Of a stretch of DNA of 64,000 nt, positions 1-12,843 are shown piece after piece; the first letter of the stretch is position 1; every line of letters starts with the position of its first letter. Source of the stretch: Thozetella sp. PMI_491 (Eukaryota > Ascomycota > Sordariomycetes > Chaetosphaeriales > Chaetosphaeriaceae). The notes under the pieces are model-generated. The model was given only the letters and a program-made list of their open reading frames with translations, was not told the DNA's origin and ran no database searches. The stretch lies in the NCBI GenBank assembly GCA_021432635.1, contig MU270045.1, positions 646,867 to 710,866 on the forward strand, read 5' to 3'. The position numbers and the translations under genes are program-made.

Positions 1-444
1 CTTGGCGCGCCGCATGAGGTGACGGACGAGCAGATCGAGTTTGCATGCAAGGAGGCCAACATCTACGACTTCATCATGTCACTTCCTGAAGGCTTCAATA
101 CTGTCGTCGGCTCGAAGGGCGCCCTCTTGTCGGGCGGCCAGAAGCAGCGCATCGCCATCGCTCGCGCGCTCATTCGCGACCCCAAGATCTTGCTGCTCGA
201 CGAGGCCACCAGTGCGCTCGACTCGGAGAGCGAGCATGTGGTGCAGGCTGCGCTCGACAAGGCCGCCAAGGGCCGCACGACGATCGCGGTGGCTCATCGC
301 CTGTCGACCATCCAGAAGGCCGACATCATCTACGTCTTTGATCAGGGTCGCGTTGTCGAGCAGGGTACGCATTCAGAGTTGATGAAGAAGAATGGAAGGT
401 ACGCCGAGCTGGTCAACCTTCAGAGCTTGGAGAAGCACAATTAA
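1..444 (+). CDS. ABC multidrug transporter, C-terminal nucleotide-binding domain (partial)
   Basis: This is the last 147 codons of an ABC transporter; the gene begins before the window and is open at base 1. Seen in order are the signature motif [16 protein letters not shown], the Walker B strand [12 protein letters not shown], and the H-loop AVAHRLSTI, followed by the usual C-terminal strand with [16 protein letters not shown]. The close spacing and the ending shortly after that strand fit the second nucleotide-binding domain of a full-length MDR/Pmd1-type (ABCB) exporter, which uses ATP to pump lipophilic compounds or peptides across a membrane. The Walker A lysine lies outside the window. 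The substrate cannot be told from this fragment; a mitochondrial or peptide (Ste6-like) ABCB is possible. The stop is TAA at 442-444. Confidence 0.9.
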   Translation, partial: LGAPHEVTDEQIEFACKEANIYDFIMSLPEGFNTVVGSKGALLSGGQKQRIAIARALIRDPKILLLDEATSALDSESEHVVQAALDKAAKGRTTIAVAHRLSTIQKADIIYVFDQGRVVEQGTHSELMKKNGRYAELVNLQSLEKHN

Positions 445-1125
445 AGGTTGGTCAAAGAAGCCTGGCGAGATGCGTGCTGTAAGAATGCGAACGTGCATAT
501 CCGTGTGTTGTTTTCAAGAGATATTATCTGCCTTGGCATGTGCATAGAAGAGAGATATCCTGGGCAGGGTTGGCGTTTTAGGAAGGGTTTGCATGTTTGT
601 CTGGGTACTAAAAAGTCCCTCGCCCCTTGGTGAGGGGGTAGCAGATGTCACAGAGCATGACATGAAGGGTGGTGAGTGAGGAGACTTTCGATCTTTGGCC
701 TCCTTCAAACAGAGGGGAGACATAGATAGGCTCGCGGGTTTAGACACGGAAGGCTTTTTTTGCCCTGTCCGCCGCAAAAGTCATTTTCAGCAGGCTATGT
801 AGTTGTAATATACTCACCCGCTCTTCTCACTCCACCTCGAGTCATCACGTCTACCTTGGTTATGGATAATGCAAGGTCCTACACTTAGGACAGCAGTGAT
901 TCGTACATAACTAGCTTTTGGACAGGGAAAAATTAAAATAAAGCATGCGCGCTATGCGTAAGGGTATTCTGCTGTATGTTCTTGCACAACCAACTAGTTC
1001 TACATGCGCGATGCAACCGTTGCTCACCGCTCTCGTGGCGTCCGCCTTCTTGCTGGCCGACCTTGTCGTCGAGTCAAACCGCGGTGTATCGGCCTACGTC
1101 GAGCAACGGCGCGCGGTCATCCTCC
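445..1125. other. Intergenic, convergent 3' ends
   Basis: This gap lies between the stop of the ABC transporter and the stop of the Sip3-like gene, so both genes end into it. It should hold two 3' untranslated regions. Short open frames here have no recognisable protein character. I see nothing else in it. Confidence 0.6.
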
Positions 1126-4100
1126 TCACAGCACCAGCGAGCTTCGCTGCGCCAGCACCGATCTCTGGTCGGCCTCGCAGCTCCCGCAATATATACTATG
1201 CCACTCCCTCAGCTTCTCCCGGCTCGCCTGGTTGCCGGCCCCTTTCTCGCCGGGAAGCACCTTCTGGCTTTCGCCCTTGTCCTGACCAGGCAGCTTCTTG
1301 CCACCCTTCTCTTCCCCTACAGCGTCCTGGAGGAGGACGGCTCGCACCTGCTCGCACTGTGCGTTCTCGTCCAATAGCCAGTTTTCCCACTCGCTCTGGA
1401 TCATCTCTGCTTCGACGCCGTTGATGATGCGCATCGCGACGAGGAGGTCGTGGCGATACGAACCGAGGCGCTGGCGCGTACGACGGATGCGCCGGGCCGC
1501 CGCCCGGCTGCTAGCCGTGGAGAGGGCCGCACCGGCATCTTCGTAGGAGCCGTCTAGATCGGTACTGTTGACGATCGACCGGAAGGTATCGTAGCTGATT
1601 GCACAGTCAGGCCTGGTCATGTCTTGCTGCGAGCTCGGAGGGAAAGCTTGCAAAGGGGAAGGACGGGAGGTGTTCGAAACCTACCACAGACTATCTCGAG
1701 GCGTGAAGCCCTCCACTGATGTGCCGCGGGACGCCTCTTCCAGATCCGTAATGTAGATGGCCTTGCTCATCATCAGGTTTGGCCCCACTCCTATCCGGCT
1801 CATATACTTCACGGCCCGTCGCTCTGTCCACCAGGTCGAGCCACCCTGGGACGTAATTACGACGTTATACACGGTGCTGAAGACCAGTAGTATTAGGATC
1901 ACGCGGTTCGCTGCGATCACGTTGAACAACTTCTTAACACCAGCGAAGGCCCACATCATCACCGAGGTGATGGCACTCTCCATAAAGGACCGGACTGTCT
2001 CCAGCACCATGCTAGTCAAGGTCCGCGGCCGAATGGGCGTCTTCTTGGCCGCATCTGCCGCTGCATTAGGGGTGAAGACAACGACCTGGGTCTGGCGCCC
2101 GATGTGGCCGTATACCTGGATGGCCCGCTTGGTGCGCGAGTGAGACCCGAGTTTGCGCACCTGATCGGTCGCTACCTCTGCGAGCTCCTCGGCATCGTTG
2201 GTCGCATCGTCGAGGGCCTGCCGTTGCACCATCGACTTGGCGAACGCGGGCGCCTTAGACCAGTCGACCTTGGTGAAGATGGCGAGCTTGCACTTGGACT
2301 TGGCGACGTGGGTGATGACAATCTTGGTGACGAGGTTGAAGGACTGCGAGTGTGGCAGATGCCAGGGTACGCGCACATGGGTGACGACATAGGTTATATG
2401 GTCGTTGAAGATGTCGATAGTCTGGGTGTCTGTGATGTCGCCCGACTTGGATTGGCCCAGCATGTTGACCTTGTCGACTTTGAACCTGAACTGCCGCTTG
2501 AGAGTGCCGTGTTCGGCGGGCTCCCACGGGCCCTGCGCGATCTCCTTGGCGCGACGATCGAAGTAAAGCTTGGGGAAAATGAAGCTCTTGTCCCCAAAGA
2601 GCACGTGGAAGCATGCCTTGGCGCTGAGTTCGAAGTTTCTCTCCGCAACACTCTTGCCCATGCCCTCGGGCTCGTACACTACCGGGTGCGCGGGGAGCTG
2701 GAACTTGGGTGTGATGTTTCGTAGGCCACGGAGCGTCTTGTAGCGTAGATCCTGCTCCCGCCTTGGGACAGCCCGGCCAGAGTCGGTGCCATCATCGATG
2801 GGGGTGTTGGACGAAATCTCTTCCCAGCTCTCCGCACTAGGGCTCTTCTTGCTGTACTCCTCCTTCTCTAGATGGATGAGGGCCTTGATGAGTTGATCTA
2901 GATCCATTGGCTCTTCGGCCTGGAGGTCGTCGATCAGCAGATTTAGGCGCGCATGGAGGAGTGGCAGATCGTCTAGGAATGTTTTGATGGTGATGCGGGC
3001 GAAGCCCGTCTCGTTGGAATCCTCGCTCAGGTGCAAATAGATGAAATCGCAGTCCCTGCCCGGCGCGCTGGTGACCTCAGAGATGATGTCGAGAGGGACC
3101 GTGTAGGCTACTACTAGGCCCATCTGGTGGCCGTAGAAGTACATGTTGTCCGGGGTGATGTAGATGCGTCCGTTGCCTTGCAGGATCTGCGTCTCCTTGC
3201 CTTCCTCGGATGTGCTCGTCCAGGCTGCATTGAAGACCAGCACCAGCTTCTCATCAAGGGGCACAGATGGGAACAGCAGCCTAAACTGCGCATGCTGCAT
3301 CCTGAGGCGAGCAGGGTACCTGGGGGGAAAGCTCTCTACCGTGTGCCTGTCCAGATCCCTGGCGGCGCCGAGATTGGTGTCCACGCTTACTGTCTTTCTA
3401 TGCACTGGGAGTGATGCTGCTGGGTTCTCCTCTGTGGTGGGAGTCGGGGCCTGGACCGTGGCGATGAAGGGGTCGTCGAGGCTAGGTTGCGGTGTCGCCA
3501 CAGACTGGCGTCTCATGTCGTAGAACGAACCCCAAGAATCGCTCCCCCAGTAGTTGGCAATAGCTGCAGCGGGTATGCCACGGCCGCCGTCTACACTCGC
3601 GTACTTCTCGGCGCTTGCGACGACGGCTCCTTTGCTCAGACTGGTGAGAATGGGTGGCTTTGCCATCGTCAGGGGCGCGAGGCCACCGGCCTCATTGTCC
3701 GGGATAGGGAGAAGCGGCGCTGGCCGGGGCGACGAGTTCGCGCTAGGGGGGTACACGCCGTATCCGGGCAATAGCGTATGGCTTGCAGATATGAGACTTG
3801 CTATGCCTCCAGCCGCACCATCTTGCTTTGGGTTGGAGCCCTGCTCTCCACCGCCTCCAAAGGTCGCCTTGCGGTGCAGGTCCAACCTCTGCATGATGCG
3901 TGCGGCGTGCTCTCGGCTGCTCTCGCCTTCTTCCCGACCCAGCTCTCGGCCAAGAGTCGTTATCGAACGGCGGGGGGGACCAGAGGCATTCACGTCGAAG
4001 CTAGCGCGCGATGCTAGCGTGCCGTCCCCCGGAAGAGGCAGGGTGCCAGTCCTCTCCAGCGCAGAGCCATCCTCGAGCCCTTCCAACAGTTTTGCAGAGA

Positions 4101-5472
4101 ACTCGGGCATCGAAGGGGCCGTCACAGCAAAGGCCGGGTCCACACCGCCAGGGAAGGACGAGCTATCGCGGTCCAGGCTTGCATCCATGGCCTTCTTCTT
4201 GGCAACCTCAAACACCTCGAGCCACTCAATCAGCTGGGGCTGCGTCTCCGCCTGTAGCATGAGCGTCTGGGTCTTGGTCTTGACCTCGAAGCAGAACCGA
4301 CGCTCTTCCCCCACGGCCGGCTTGGCGCTGCACAGGAGGACGCCGATTTCGTCCCCTTGCAGCACGCCTTGGGGTCCCTGGACGAGCCAGCCAAATATGC
4401 CGTCCCGGCAGTAGTACCAGCGCCGAACCCAGTTTGTCCGGACGGGCTTGCCCGACATCAAACGTAAGAACAACCAGCCTTGCTTTTCTGATATGACAGC
4501 ATCCTGGTCCTTACTCTGCATGTTCAAGGGTCCCCTCGACCCTATGAAGGGAACCGTCGAGGCGCTGTAGGGCTCGAGATCGCGGGGTGGCTTGTGCGTG
4601 TGCAGCGTATTCTCCCCGATCTCCCGGCGCGCAACCTGCAGTTCTCGCCGGAAGACAGGCTCCGCAGCCTCCATCTCCTTGGACCACCCCCGGATGCGCT
4701 CCATCTCCTCCGCCCACTTCGTCGACCCGGTGGTGTCACGCGACTTCCTCATTTCGCGGTAGCTATCCGCAGAGATGCGGACTAGAAGCTTGTCCAAGCT
4801 GAAGCGCAGCTGGGGCGCCATCTGGCAAAAGTCCATCGACGCCTTGAGATATGTCTTGCGGGCCTCGTACACAGCAAAGGCATCCTCACGTAGTGAGCTA
4901 GGCTCCTTGGTCTTGTTCTGGCCAACGTAGCGTGCGAGCAGGGCGTCAAAGGCCTTCTGCGACGTGTCGAGCGATCGCCGCACCTCCTTGAAGTTCCGCA
5001 GCTCCCCAGCCAGAAAGGAACGTATTGGTTCAGTCCCGATGGCATCGATGCGCCGGACCGAGCCAAGGAAGGACATCCACCAGTCGCGCGCGCCGTCCCC
5101 CGCTCGCTTGAGGGCCAGCATCGTGTAGTCGGTGTCGAAGACGGCTTCGGCTGCCTGGCCGAGACCAGGGGATGCGATCTTGGCGAGGTACGTGTTGACT
5201 GTCTCTTCGAGGGCTAGGATATCGTGTGAAAGCTTCGAGAGACTTCGCATGTAGCCCTCGAGCCATCTCTCGAGCACTTCGACTTGGTCGCCGAAGTGGG
5301 CAGCGACGGCGCGGAATGTCGGTGAATCAAGGGCCGCTTCTCTCAGGCTCACGGGCACTGATGGGCTCGAGAACTGCGTGGGCGGGGCCGTCGAGGAAGC
5401 CGGAGCTTTCGCTACGGCCGGCTTGGCCGCCACGGAACCCCCAGCAGCTGCTGGGGTGGTTTGGTCAGCCAT
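1126..5472 (-). CDS. SIP3: Sip3/Lam-family BAR-PH-GRAM-VASt sterol-transfer protein
   Basis: Two exons, complement(1126..1633, 1685..5472), 1431 residues. Domains in order: Pro/Ala-rich start, helical BAR domain (about 50-270), PH domain (about 325-437, with NWVRRWYYCRDGIFGWL), low-complexity Ser/Pro linker, GRAM-like domain (about 725-845), VASt domain (about 930-1110) and one membrane span near 1187-1207 (VILILLVFSTVYNVVI). This is the architecture of yeast Sip3/Lam3 and Ysp1/Lam1, ER-anchored proteins at membrane contact sites; VASt domains bind and move sterols. The last 51-bp intron (1634-1684; donor GTAGGT, acceptor CCGAG) is inferred. Without it the frame stops at TGG-TAG after SVEGFTPRDSLW; with it the frame continues into a conserved-looking tail (ISYDTFRSIVNSTDLDGSY, SEWENWLLDENAQCEQV, LREWHSIYCGSC). 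The start ATG at 5472 is the first in frame. Confidence 0.88.
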
Positions 5473-6053
5473 CGGCGGTGATTGATCGTCGGTAGCGGTG
5501 CAGATAGCAGGCGTTTCGTAAGGTATTTTAGTTTAGCGTCCCATAGTTGCGGTTGCGATGCTAAATCACGGTTGTTGGGGAGGTTGGGGTTTGGGTGGAA
5601 GTCGAGATCGCGAGTGATGATGTGATATCTAGGTAGGGAAAAGCGGCCGGACTGTCAGCCACAGATTCCCCTCCCCCTTTAGGGAAGCTGTCTCCTTTCA
5701 GGCAGGAGATCAGCGGTCGCGACTTGGCTCCAGCACTCACCCCGCCACTATGGTTGGGGCCGCATAGGCCCCGTTTCCCGTTTCAAAATGCATGCAGGGG
5801 CACTTCCTGGGCCAGAAAGGGCCGTAGTGGTCGCCCCTCAGCATCATTTCAAGTTCTAATTTGGCCAAAATGAACGAATGCAAAGAAAACGACAGAACAA
5901 CGACAATTTGTCTTGTCTCATGACTCGCTGCCCGATAAAGGAAACCTCCTAGCAAGGCAAGACCATGCTATTTTTTATTTTATTTTTTTGCCCATCGACT
6001 CATGTTATGCTAATCCCACTCAACCTCAACACCAGGTGCACGAGCTCCGGCTC
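5473..6053. other. Intergenic; SIP3-like promoter and APC4 3' end
   Basis: The 580 bases hold the upstream region of the Sip3-like gene and the 3' end of the APC4 gene; both genes are on the minus strand. There is an A/T-rich tract near 5970-5990. No gene is seen. Confidence 0.55.
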
Positions 6054-8706
6054 CTAATTCTGCGGTAGCGCGTACACCCGATGGGCGACTCTGTCACGCC
6101 CCAGCAGACTAGCCCGCGCCGCTGCCCCCTCCCTGACGATCTTGCCTCCTTGGATTTCCATTTGGATGGGTCTGAACTCGGCCGTCTTCTCCATGGTCAC
6201 TAGGGAGAGATCCCTTGGCTCTAGCTTGTAGATCTCTATAGGCTTGTCGCTACTGAGCTCTGAATATGGCAGGAAAGGTGCCTGATGCGCGAGGGTCACG
6301 ATGCATGGCGCAGAGTGCTCTAAGATTAAGTTAGTCAAGGTATAGTCCTTCGCAATATCAGTTGGAGAGGCATACCTTCAGAGTAGAAGAGAATAGCTAG
6401 AGTGTCGTCATCAGAGAACTTGTAGTCAATGACCTGCTCTTTCAGAAGAAGGGCACAGGCAGCGGTTTCAACATCACCGCTCATCCCGTTGGTAATGTGA
6501 GTATTGCTACGGAAGATGGTAACTGGGGCTTTGTTAAAAAGGCATTGCCAAGAGATGGGACCAAAGCGGCCACTCACTCTTGTTCTTCTCGGTGGTACTA
6601 GCCACTGCCGTGACGATAGTGGCTCGAATACCATCCTGCAGAAACCGAATAAGCAATAGAGCGCAAGATGCCACGGTCAATCCTCACCTTCTCGTTTGCC
6701 GCCTGCATGCGGACCTCGGTCTTCCAGATCGCATTGCCAACTGGAAGCTCTGTCGGCTGGCCGAATCGAACGTTGCGCCTCTCGGCCTCTGCGATCTCGC
6801 GGAAGACCAGGTTGGCTCTGCTAGTCAGGTAGTTGACCAGGAAGACCAGATTGGGCAACGCCTTCATGTACGGTTGGCCGGACTCCCTCTTCTGTAGCTG
6901 CTTGTCGAGCATCTCGAGCAATGAGGGACCATCCTCTACGTGATCCCAGTCCCTGGAGTAATCTTCCTTGTCGACCTCGTCAAAGTAGAGCGACAGCGGG
7001 CTGCTGGTCAAGACCCCCCTGATGTACTCCAAAACCTTAGTGTTGTCCATAGTGGCCTCCTTCTCCGACAGCTCCTCCGCAGCAGATGAAGAAACGAGCT
7101 TGTCGATTTCGAAGCGAAGCCAGGTCGAGAAAGCCGAGAAAAGATCGAGCTCTTCCATCACTTGGATGAGGATCTTGTGGGCCAGAAGACTCAAACAGGA
7201 GATAATGTCCAACAGCCGACTGATCTGGGCAGGGTTGAAGCCAATGACGTCCCTATTCTCATGGAATCGAGCAATCCCCAGCAACCGGCTGAGGATGATG
7301 CCGCATCTCTCCAACGCTGGCATGAGATTCTCGTGGACTAGTGCTCGGAGGTTCTCGAGACCAGAGGTGACGGCCTTATCCCAGCGTTTGTGGCCCTACA
7401 TGGACGTGTCAACGCGATGGTTCCTTATTTCTCCCAGTTCAATGCTTCGGGGTTGTGGGGGAGAAGGGAGGGGGGCTCTTACTCGCTCCGCTAGGCTGTC
7501 GACAAGCCATTCCTGGACTTGGGGAAAGACGTGCCCCGTGGCTACCGTATGATACAGAGCTTGAACAATGGTCATCGGTCCCGACGGGGACTTCTCGAGG
7601 TCTTCTTGGACGCCAGCAAGGAACCGGTTGGGCAGATCTCGTGTCGACTTCCACTCCCCAACCATGTGTGTCTGAGTTTGTTTGATATAGCGCAGCAAGT
7701 TCTGCAAGGTGGTTGTCTTGGAGGCCAAGAGCGAGAGATTTACGGGAGACGAGTGGATGAACGTCAGGTCCAGCGGGACAAGGTATAGCGATGTGCCACC
7801 CTCCTGGTCTGGCTTGAACAGGAGAGCATGAGTAGAGGTCTCGGGGTGAGATCCATGCCCATAGAGATGGAGCGGCCCTGAACCGGAGAGAGAGGAGGGC
7901 AGGACGTAATTAAACGTGCCGACCGCAAAAGAGTCGTAGATGCTCAGGTGGATGCCTCCATCCGAGGTGCCCACTAGCATGACGTCGACGCTCTCGGTGT
8001 CTTCGGCCCTGAAGGCCCGGAATACAAAGTCGAGAGACGCCCTCACGGAAAACACGTGCATGTCATCGCTATATTCATGTTAGCATGATCGCTACTTCCT
8101 CTGTCTTCTCGTCTTCTCGGGAAGTCCTACCCTGTGCCTCCCGATAGCGGTAGAGGACTGATTTTGGGCAGAGCTGTGTCCACTTCGAGAAACGTCAGCT
8201 CGTGAGGCAGGTCGAGTAAATCTAGCTTATCCTCCGAATTGAGCTCATCGGATAACAGCGTCTCCCATGGCCGCTTCGGGGAGATTCGCGCTGTCTGTCT
8301 TCCAGTGAGGTTCCGCGACCAAGCGATGTACTCGATTCCTGCCTTGCTCTTGTCGCTGACGTGGATGTGGTGGACTGCCTTGCCATTCTCGAGGCCTACC
8401 AGCCTTACCACGCCGTCGCTCCAGCCAACAGCCAGGAACTGACCTAGTCAACTCAGCATCGAGCTCTCAAGGCAGGTTCGAGGGCCGCGTCTCACCGTCC
8501 TCCTTCCATCGAATCGCATGAATCTTCAGGTTACGCTCCGTGTATTTAGTCACAGGCTGGTTGTCAGCGCGCCAGATGAGGAGCGTATTTCCGTCTCCGA
8601 CAGTTGCCGTGAGCTCGATGACGGGATTGGGAGCGAGCTGGCCGCCCGACACGGGGATGCTGAAGGCCGTTTTGGTCACGAGCCCCGGGGCACCGTCCTC
8701 GCTCAT
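6054..8706 (-). CDS. APC4: Anaphase-promoting complex subunit 4 (APC4)
   Basis: Seven exons, complement(6054..6319, 6376..6528, 6578..6635, 6688..7395, 7483..8068, 8131..8443, 8496..8706), 764 residues; introns are 49-87 bp with GT...AG borders. APC4 is a scaffold subunit of the anaphase-promoting complex/cyclosome, the nuclear ubiquitin ligase that triggers chromosome segregation and mitotic exit. The N-terminal third has the degenerate beta-propeller of the Apc4 WD40 family (IHAIRWKEDGQFLAVGWSDG across the first splice, then VRLVGLENGKAVHHIHV and IEYIAWSRN). The middle is the all-helical APC4 domain (GHKRWDKAVTSGLENLRALV, then FNPAQISRLLDIISCLSLLA). The C-terminal part returns to beta structure with LPYSELSSDKPIEIYKL. 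Size and order fit fungal Cut20/Apc4. The start ATG at 8706 gives MSEDGAPGLV. Neighbours are unrelated. Confidence 0.86.
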
Positions 8707-9493
8707 CTTTGTTTACCTTCCGAGACTGTGGGTGGCCGAAGAGAAATCGTCTGCCCAAGCCGAGCCCATAACTTGACCTGTTTGTATCGGCGACGAACCC
8801 CAAATCTCAGAAGAGGACGCGGCGGGCATTTGGGAACGGGCCTCAGCTGTTGCTTTATCCTTCCTGGGTTGGTTGGTTGTGCGTGTCGAATTGGAAGGTT
8901 CAACTGGAGTAGAGCGCACAGTGTGGGGAATCAGAACCTGCGTGGCTCACAGGCGCTTCAAGAGACTTGCTCCTCACGTTCGCCTCGCAGAGCGGCCCTA
9001 AGCAAGACAGGCAAGACAGAGTCCGTTTGTCCTCACAGGTATGCAGAATATTCAGGCATAGATAAATTCTGGTTTCAATTATGGCCCCTTACTTCTTACG
9101 AGTACACCAAGTGTCTACTAGTCGACGGCTTGGCTTTACTAACCGCACTGTATCCTTTTCTGGTAGGCGCAGACTGATACAAACAAGCCCCCTGAAGGTT
9201 CAAGGATCGCAAGCCCAAGATCTCTTGAATGTGTGCTGTTTAACCGAAAACCCGGGGGAAGGAGATTGGTCGTTACAATACGATATGAATCTGCGTGCAT
9301 GCTCTTAGTAGTATTTGCCTGTAGTGGCTTCGGTGCTCGAGTCTGTAACAAAAGGTTGGCCTCGTGCAGCCACAGCACACAGCCTTTTAATTCCAATGCT
9401 TTCCACACATGGACGGCGTATCCCATCCTTGCAAGCCTAACTCCAGTCTCCTCCTCTTTTCTTCTATTCCCATGTGGCGTGCCTCGCGCCGCT
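8707..9493. other. Intergenic; APC4 promoter and delta-COP 3' end
   Basis: Upstream region of APC4 and downstream region of the delta-COP gene, both on the minus strand. No coding segment or repeat is recognised. Confidence 0.55.
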
Positions 9494-11255
9494 CTACTCG
9501 ATGATATACGAATCCGCATTTGACTTGATGTCTTTGGAGAACGTCACGTCTTCGTTCATATCCACAAGAGATACGGAGCTGACCTGGAGAGAAGTTAGAA
9601 GGGGCCGCCTTGATATCAACTCTAAACGTGAAGACTTACGTCAACGTCAACATAAGGCGAGCTCTTGGAGAACCGCACATGCATTGGGAAGAACTCGTTC
9701 TCGTCGTCCGCCTGCGCCTCGAATTCGAACGCGCCGGTGGCATTATCTTCATTCACGGTGCCTATTGTCCACTCCAAGCTATCTCCTGAGACCTCGTACA
9801 CGGCATCGAAGCTGGAGACTGTTGGCTCGGCACTGGCGTAAGGGATGATGACGCTGACATCTTTCAGGGCGTCGCCCCCGGTGAGCTCATATTCAACCGT
9901 CAGGGTGCAGTTGCCGTCAGATCCCTTGTTGACCCACACCGTGAAGCTGATAGGTAGCGCGCTTGTGTCGTCTGTCTTGGGTGCGGCTCGCCACCGGAGC
10001 ACACCTACAGCATTGTTAACCGGGAAACCCTTGGCGAGGTTCGCCATTTGGATCGATCGGGTGCTGTTAAACGCATTCTTGTCTACGTTGGGGTGTGTGC
10101 GGAACTGGGCGCCGTGGGAGGGGCTAGCGTTCAGGCTGAGCTTGACCTTCGTGAGAGAGGGATCCGAGACGCGCAGCGACAGATCTCCGCTGACAGATAG
10201 GCTGTTGACTGTGCCTTCCCTCGACAGCTTAGCCGTGATCGCTTCGTTGACGGTGATGTGGATGGCGTCACGGTCCAAAGTGGATGACATGCGCGGCGCG
10301 GCTGGCTCTGCAGCAGTTGGAGTGGCGATAGGCACTAGGGGAGAGTCGTCCACCTCTTGACCCATATCTCCCCGCACCTGTTCGAACATATTTGTCGTCT
10401 TGGACTTCTTGCCCAGTTGCATGCCCTTGCCTTTGGGTGCAGAGAACCTGGCTGGTCAGCAACGTTGCCTCCTGCAATGCAGAATGTAAAGTTAAACAAC
10501 ATACTTGGACTTGTTCTTCTCGGCCTCGTAAGAATCGTACGTCTGGGAGGTAGTGGGCTGGGTTGGCGGGGTATAAGTTGGGTAGACGGGTGTCCGGGGC
10601 ATGCCGCCGGCGCGACCAGTCCTCGCCGACTCCTTGCGCTGCATCTCGAGCTGCTTGGCCTTCCTCTTGCGCTCTTCGGTGGCTTCCAGTTCTTTGTTCT
10701 GCGGGCGGGTCAGATTATTTTGGCTCCAGAGGACTCCTCTGTCTACATACCCGAGCAATGATCTCCTGGATACGCTCCTCGTGACTCTCCATCTCTAAAA
10801 ACGTTTTGATCTGGCTGATGGTCAAGTTCTCCCGGTATCCCAACGTAACAAGCTCGTCGAAGGCGCTAAGGAGCTCGTAGGCATTCTTGAGGATTTCCCG
10901 CTCATCGAGGCTTTTACAAGTACTCGTAACGACCTGGGCAAAGAGATGGAGGGAGTCGATATCCTGAAGGATGTTAGACTGCTTATTGGTGATGAGGACC
11001 ATGTACAGCTCGTCCAGGGGCTGGTACACGAAGCGGACATTGTCCTGCTCGACGGTCGTATGCTGCGTTCCGGAGTCGGCTGCCTTAGGAAACGCGGCGA
11101 GGAGAGCCTCAATGCGCGAGCGCTTGATGTCGTGGAAGGCGCGGGCCAAGACGGCCTTGCCTCCTCGGGTGCAAATCGATGCTGCTAGAACAACCTGCAC
11201 ACAGAGACGGTTAGCATTTGGTGTGAGGGGACCGGAGCCGGAGGTGGAATACCAT
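9494..11255 (-). CDS. RET2: Coatomer subunit delta (delta-COP)
   Basis: Five coding exons, complement(9494..9583, 9640..10447, 10505..10698, 10751..11194, 11253..11255), 512 residues. Delta-COP is part of the COPI F-subcomplex that coats Golgi-to-ER vesicles. The N-terminus is the longin-type domain (MVVLAASICTRGGKAVLARA, then FVYQPLDELYMVLITNKQSN). A charged linker follows (NKELEATEERKRKAKQLEMQ), then a Pro/Thr-rich stretch, then the C-terminal mu-homology domain (ITVNEAITAKLSREGTVNSL, then GVLRWRAAP and FEAQADDENEFFPMHVRF). The product ends SNADSYIIE. The first coding exon is only the ATG: a 58-bp intron (11195-11252, donor GTATTC) follows the start codon directly, and splicing restores the family N-terminus. 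Other introns are 52-57 bp. Confidence 0.9.
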
Positions 11256-12843
11256 CGTGTATGACAATTGCAGTTCTTGGTGCGGTTGGGGGATATGGGC
11301 TGTCGAGATCTCTCGCAAAGCTGAGGGGCAGGTTGTCCCTCCTCCAAAGGCTCGCCTCACCGATTTACGATGTGTTCTTTCCCTCCAGTAATGGAAATGT
11401 GGACACGACCGGCTTCTCCTGGCCAGCTGGCAAGGCTGTAGCCCCACCTGCCCGAACGCACATGCCAGGCGAAACTCCTCGACACGCTAGAGAGCTTAAG
11501 CTCCTGTGCCCAATCAAATTCTCCACTTGATGAAAGCGGGGCATTGGGTTTCCCGCAAGCACGCCCCTCGACATACTCCATAAGGTATCTTCCCAAGGTC
11601 CCCCTAACAAGCTGATTTGTTGGAAGACTTCATGTGTCTCTGTTGGTAGCCAGATTCTTCTCAGAATTCCTATTTCATATACCCTGAAAATAGCTATCCC
11701 ATCGAGAGGATAGGTAGTGATATATCTGGAATAGAAGAAGCCCTTTGCAAGTGTTGACGCCTCCTTCCCAGTGTCTGACCAAATAGCAGCCTCTCAAGTG
11801 ATGTTTTTTTTAAACAACAACAAAAAAACTCACACACTTGCCAAGATACTTATGTCGAGAGTCCTAGGGCGTCCGTAACTTCGAGAAAAAGAAAGAAGAT
11901 CTCTACCTCTATACATGGCCGACCATCATGGTAAGTCGATCGGCATGATAAGTATGTACTCCAAACCGAGGCCCTAGGCACCCAAGCAGTTAGGCAGAGA
12001 CACCTTGGGACTGCCTGCATAAGACCTATCTCCCTACGCTGCATACGGTAGCAGGTGAATACAATACAGCCCCTGTTTGTTTGTTAGCGTGGAAATCAAA
12101 TTGGCACTGTCTTTGTAAGAAAAGTATTTGACCTAGATACAGGGGGATTCACATACCAAGGTAACAATTGTACAGGGGGCGAATTGCACTAACATAATTG
12201 CCAAGGTTCCTTGCACCGCCCTTCCGCTACCCTTCTATATGTTGCTTCTCGCGGCGCTTTGCAGGTGTGCATGGAATTGAAGATGTGTACAGTGTGAATA
12301 TATATGCATCCGGATCGTGGAATTTGTGATGCGTGTAATTATTCCGTACTGTACAGAGTACAGGTACAAATGATCCACTCGGGAAGAGTGGGTGGGGTTT
12401 TGATTTTGGCTTCCATGCTACACAAAGTGGGTCCAAGTTACCTTTAGCAAAAGCGCAGGATCCGGCACGTCGAGCGATTTGGTGAAATGAAGTCCAACTC
12501 ACATCCTAATCAACTAACCTTTTCACCTCCCACGGATCCCTCCCTCTTGACCTTCATCTAGCGCAATAAACTCTTGGAATCTGGCGGCCAATCTATCTCC
12601 AATACATGGTCGCCGGAGCAGTCAACAGCAAACATATCCTCCCGAAACTACGCGCTCAACATCGCGTCGTGTTCTTACCACTTTACCTATCTTTCAAGCG
12701 TCGCCCGCATATCGCTTCTGCCTCGTTTCGCGCAGGTTCAGTGTCGCAGCACGCCTTTCTTGCGCACAGCGCCCGCAGTGGAACATACCTGATCTCTACC
12801 AGCCTGTTGCATTTTCTGTCGCTGAGCAAGCTGCCTACTAAGG
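11256..12843. other. Intergenic, divergent promoter region
   Basis: Between the delta-COP start (minus) and the acidic protein start (plus), so both promoters lie here. It has A/T-rich patches (near 11640-11830 and 12280-12350) and no convincing coding segment. The last 250 bases are probably the 5' leader of the downstream gene. Confidence 0.55.

Noticed and set aside
945-1424. A 159-codon plus-strand frame
   Set aside because: It lies opposite the 3' exon of the Sip3-like gene and has no domain-like sequence; it is a shadow of the minus-strand coding region.
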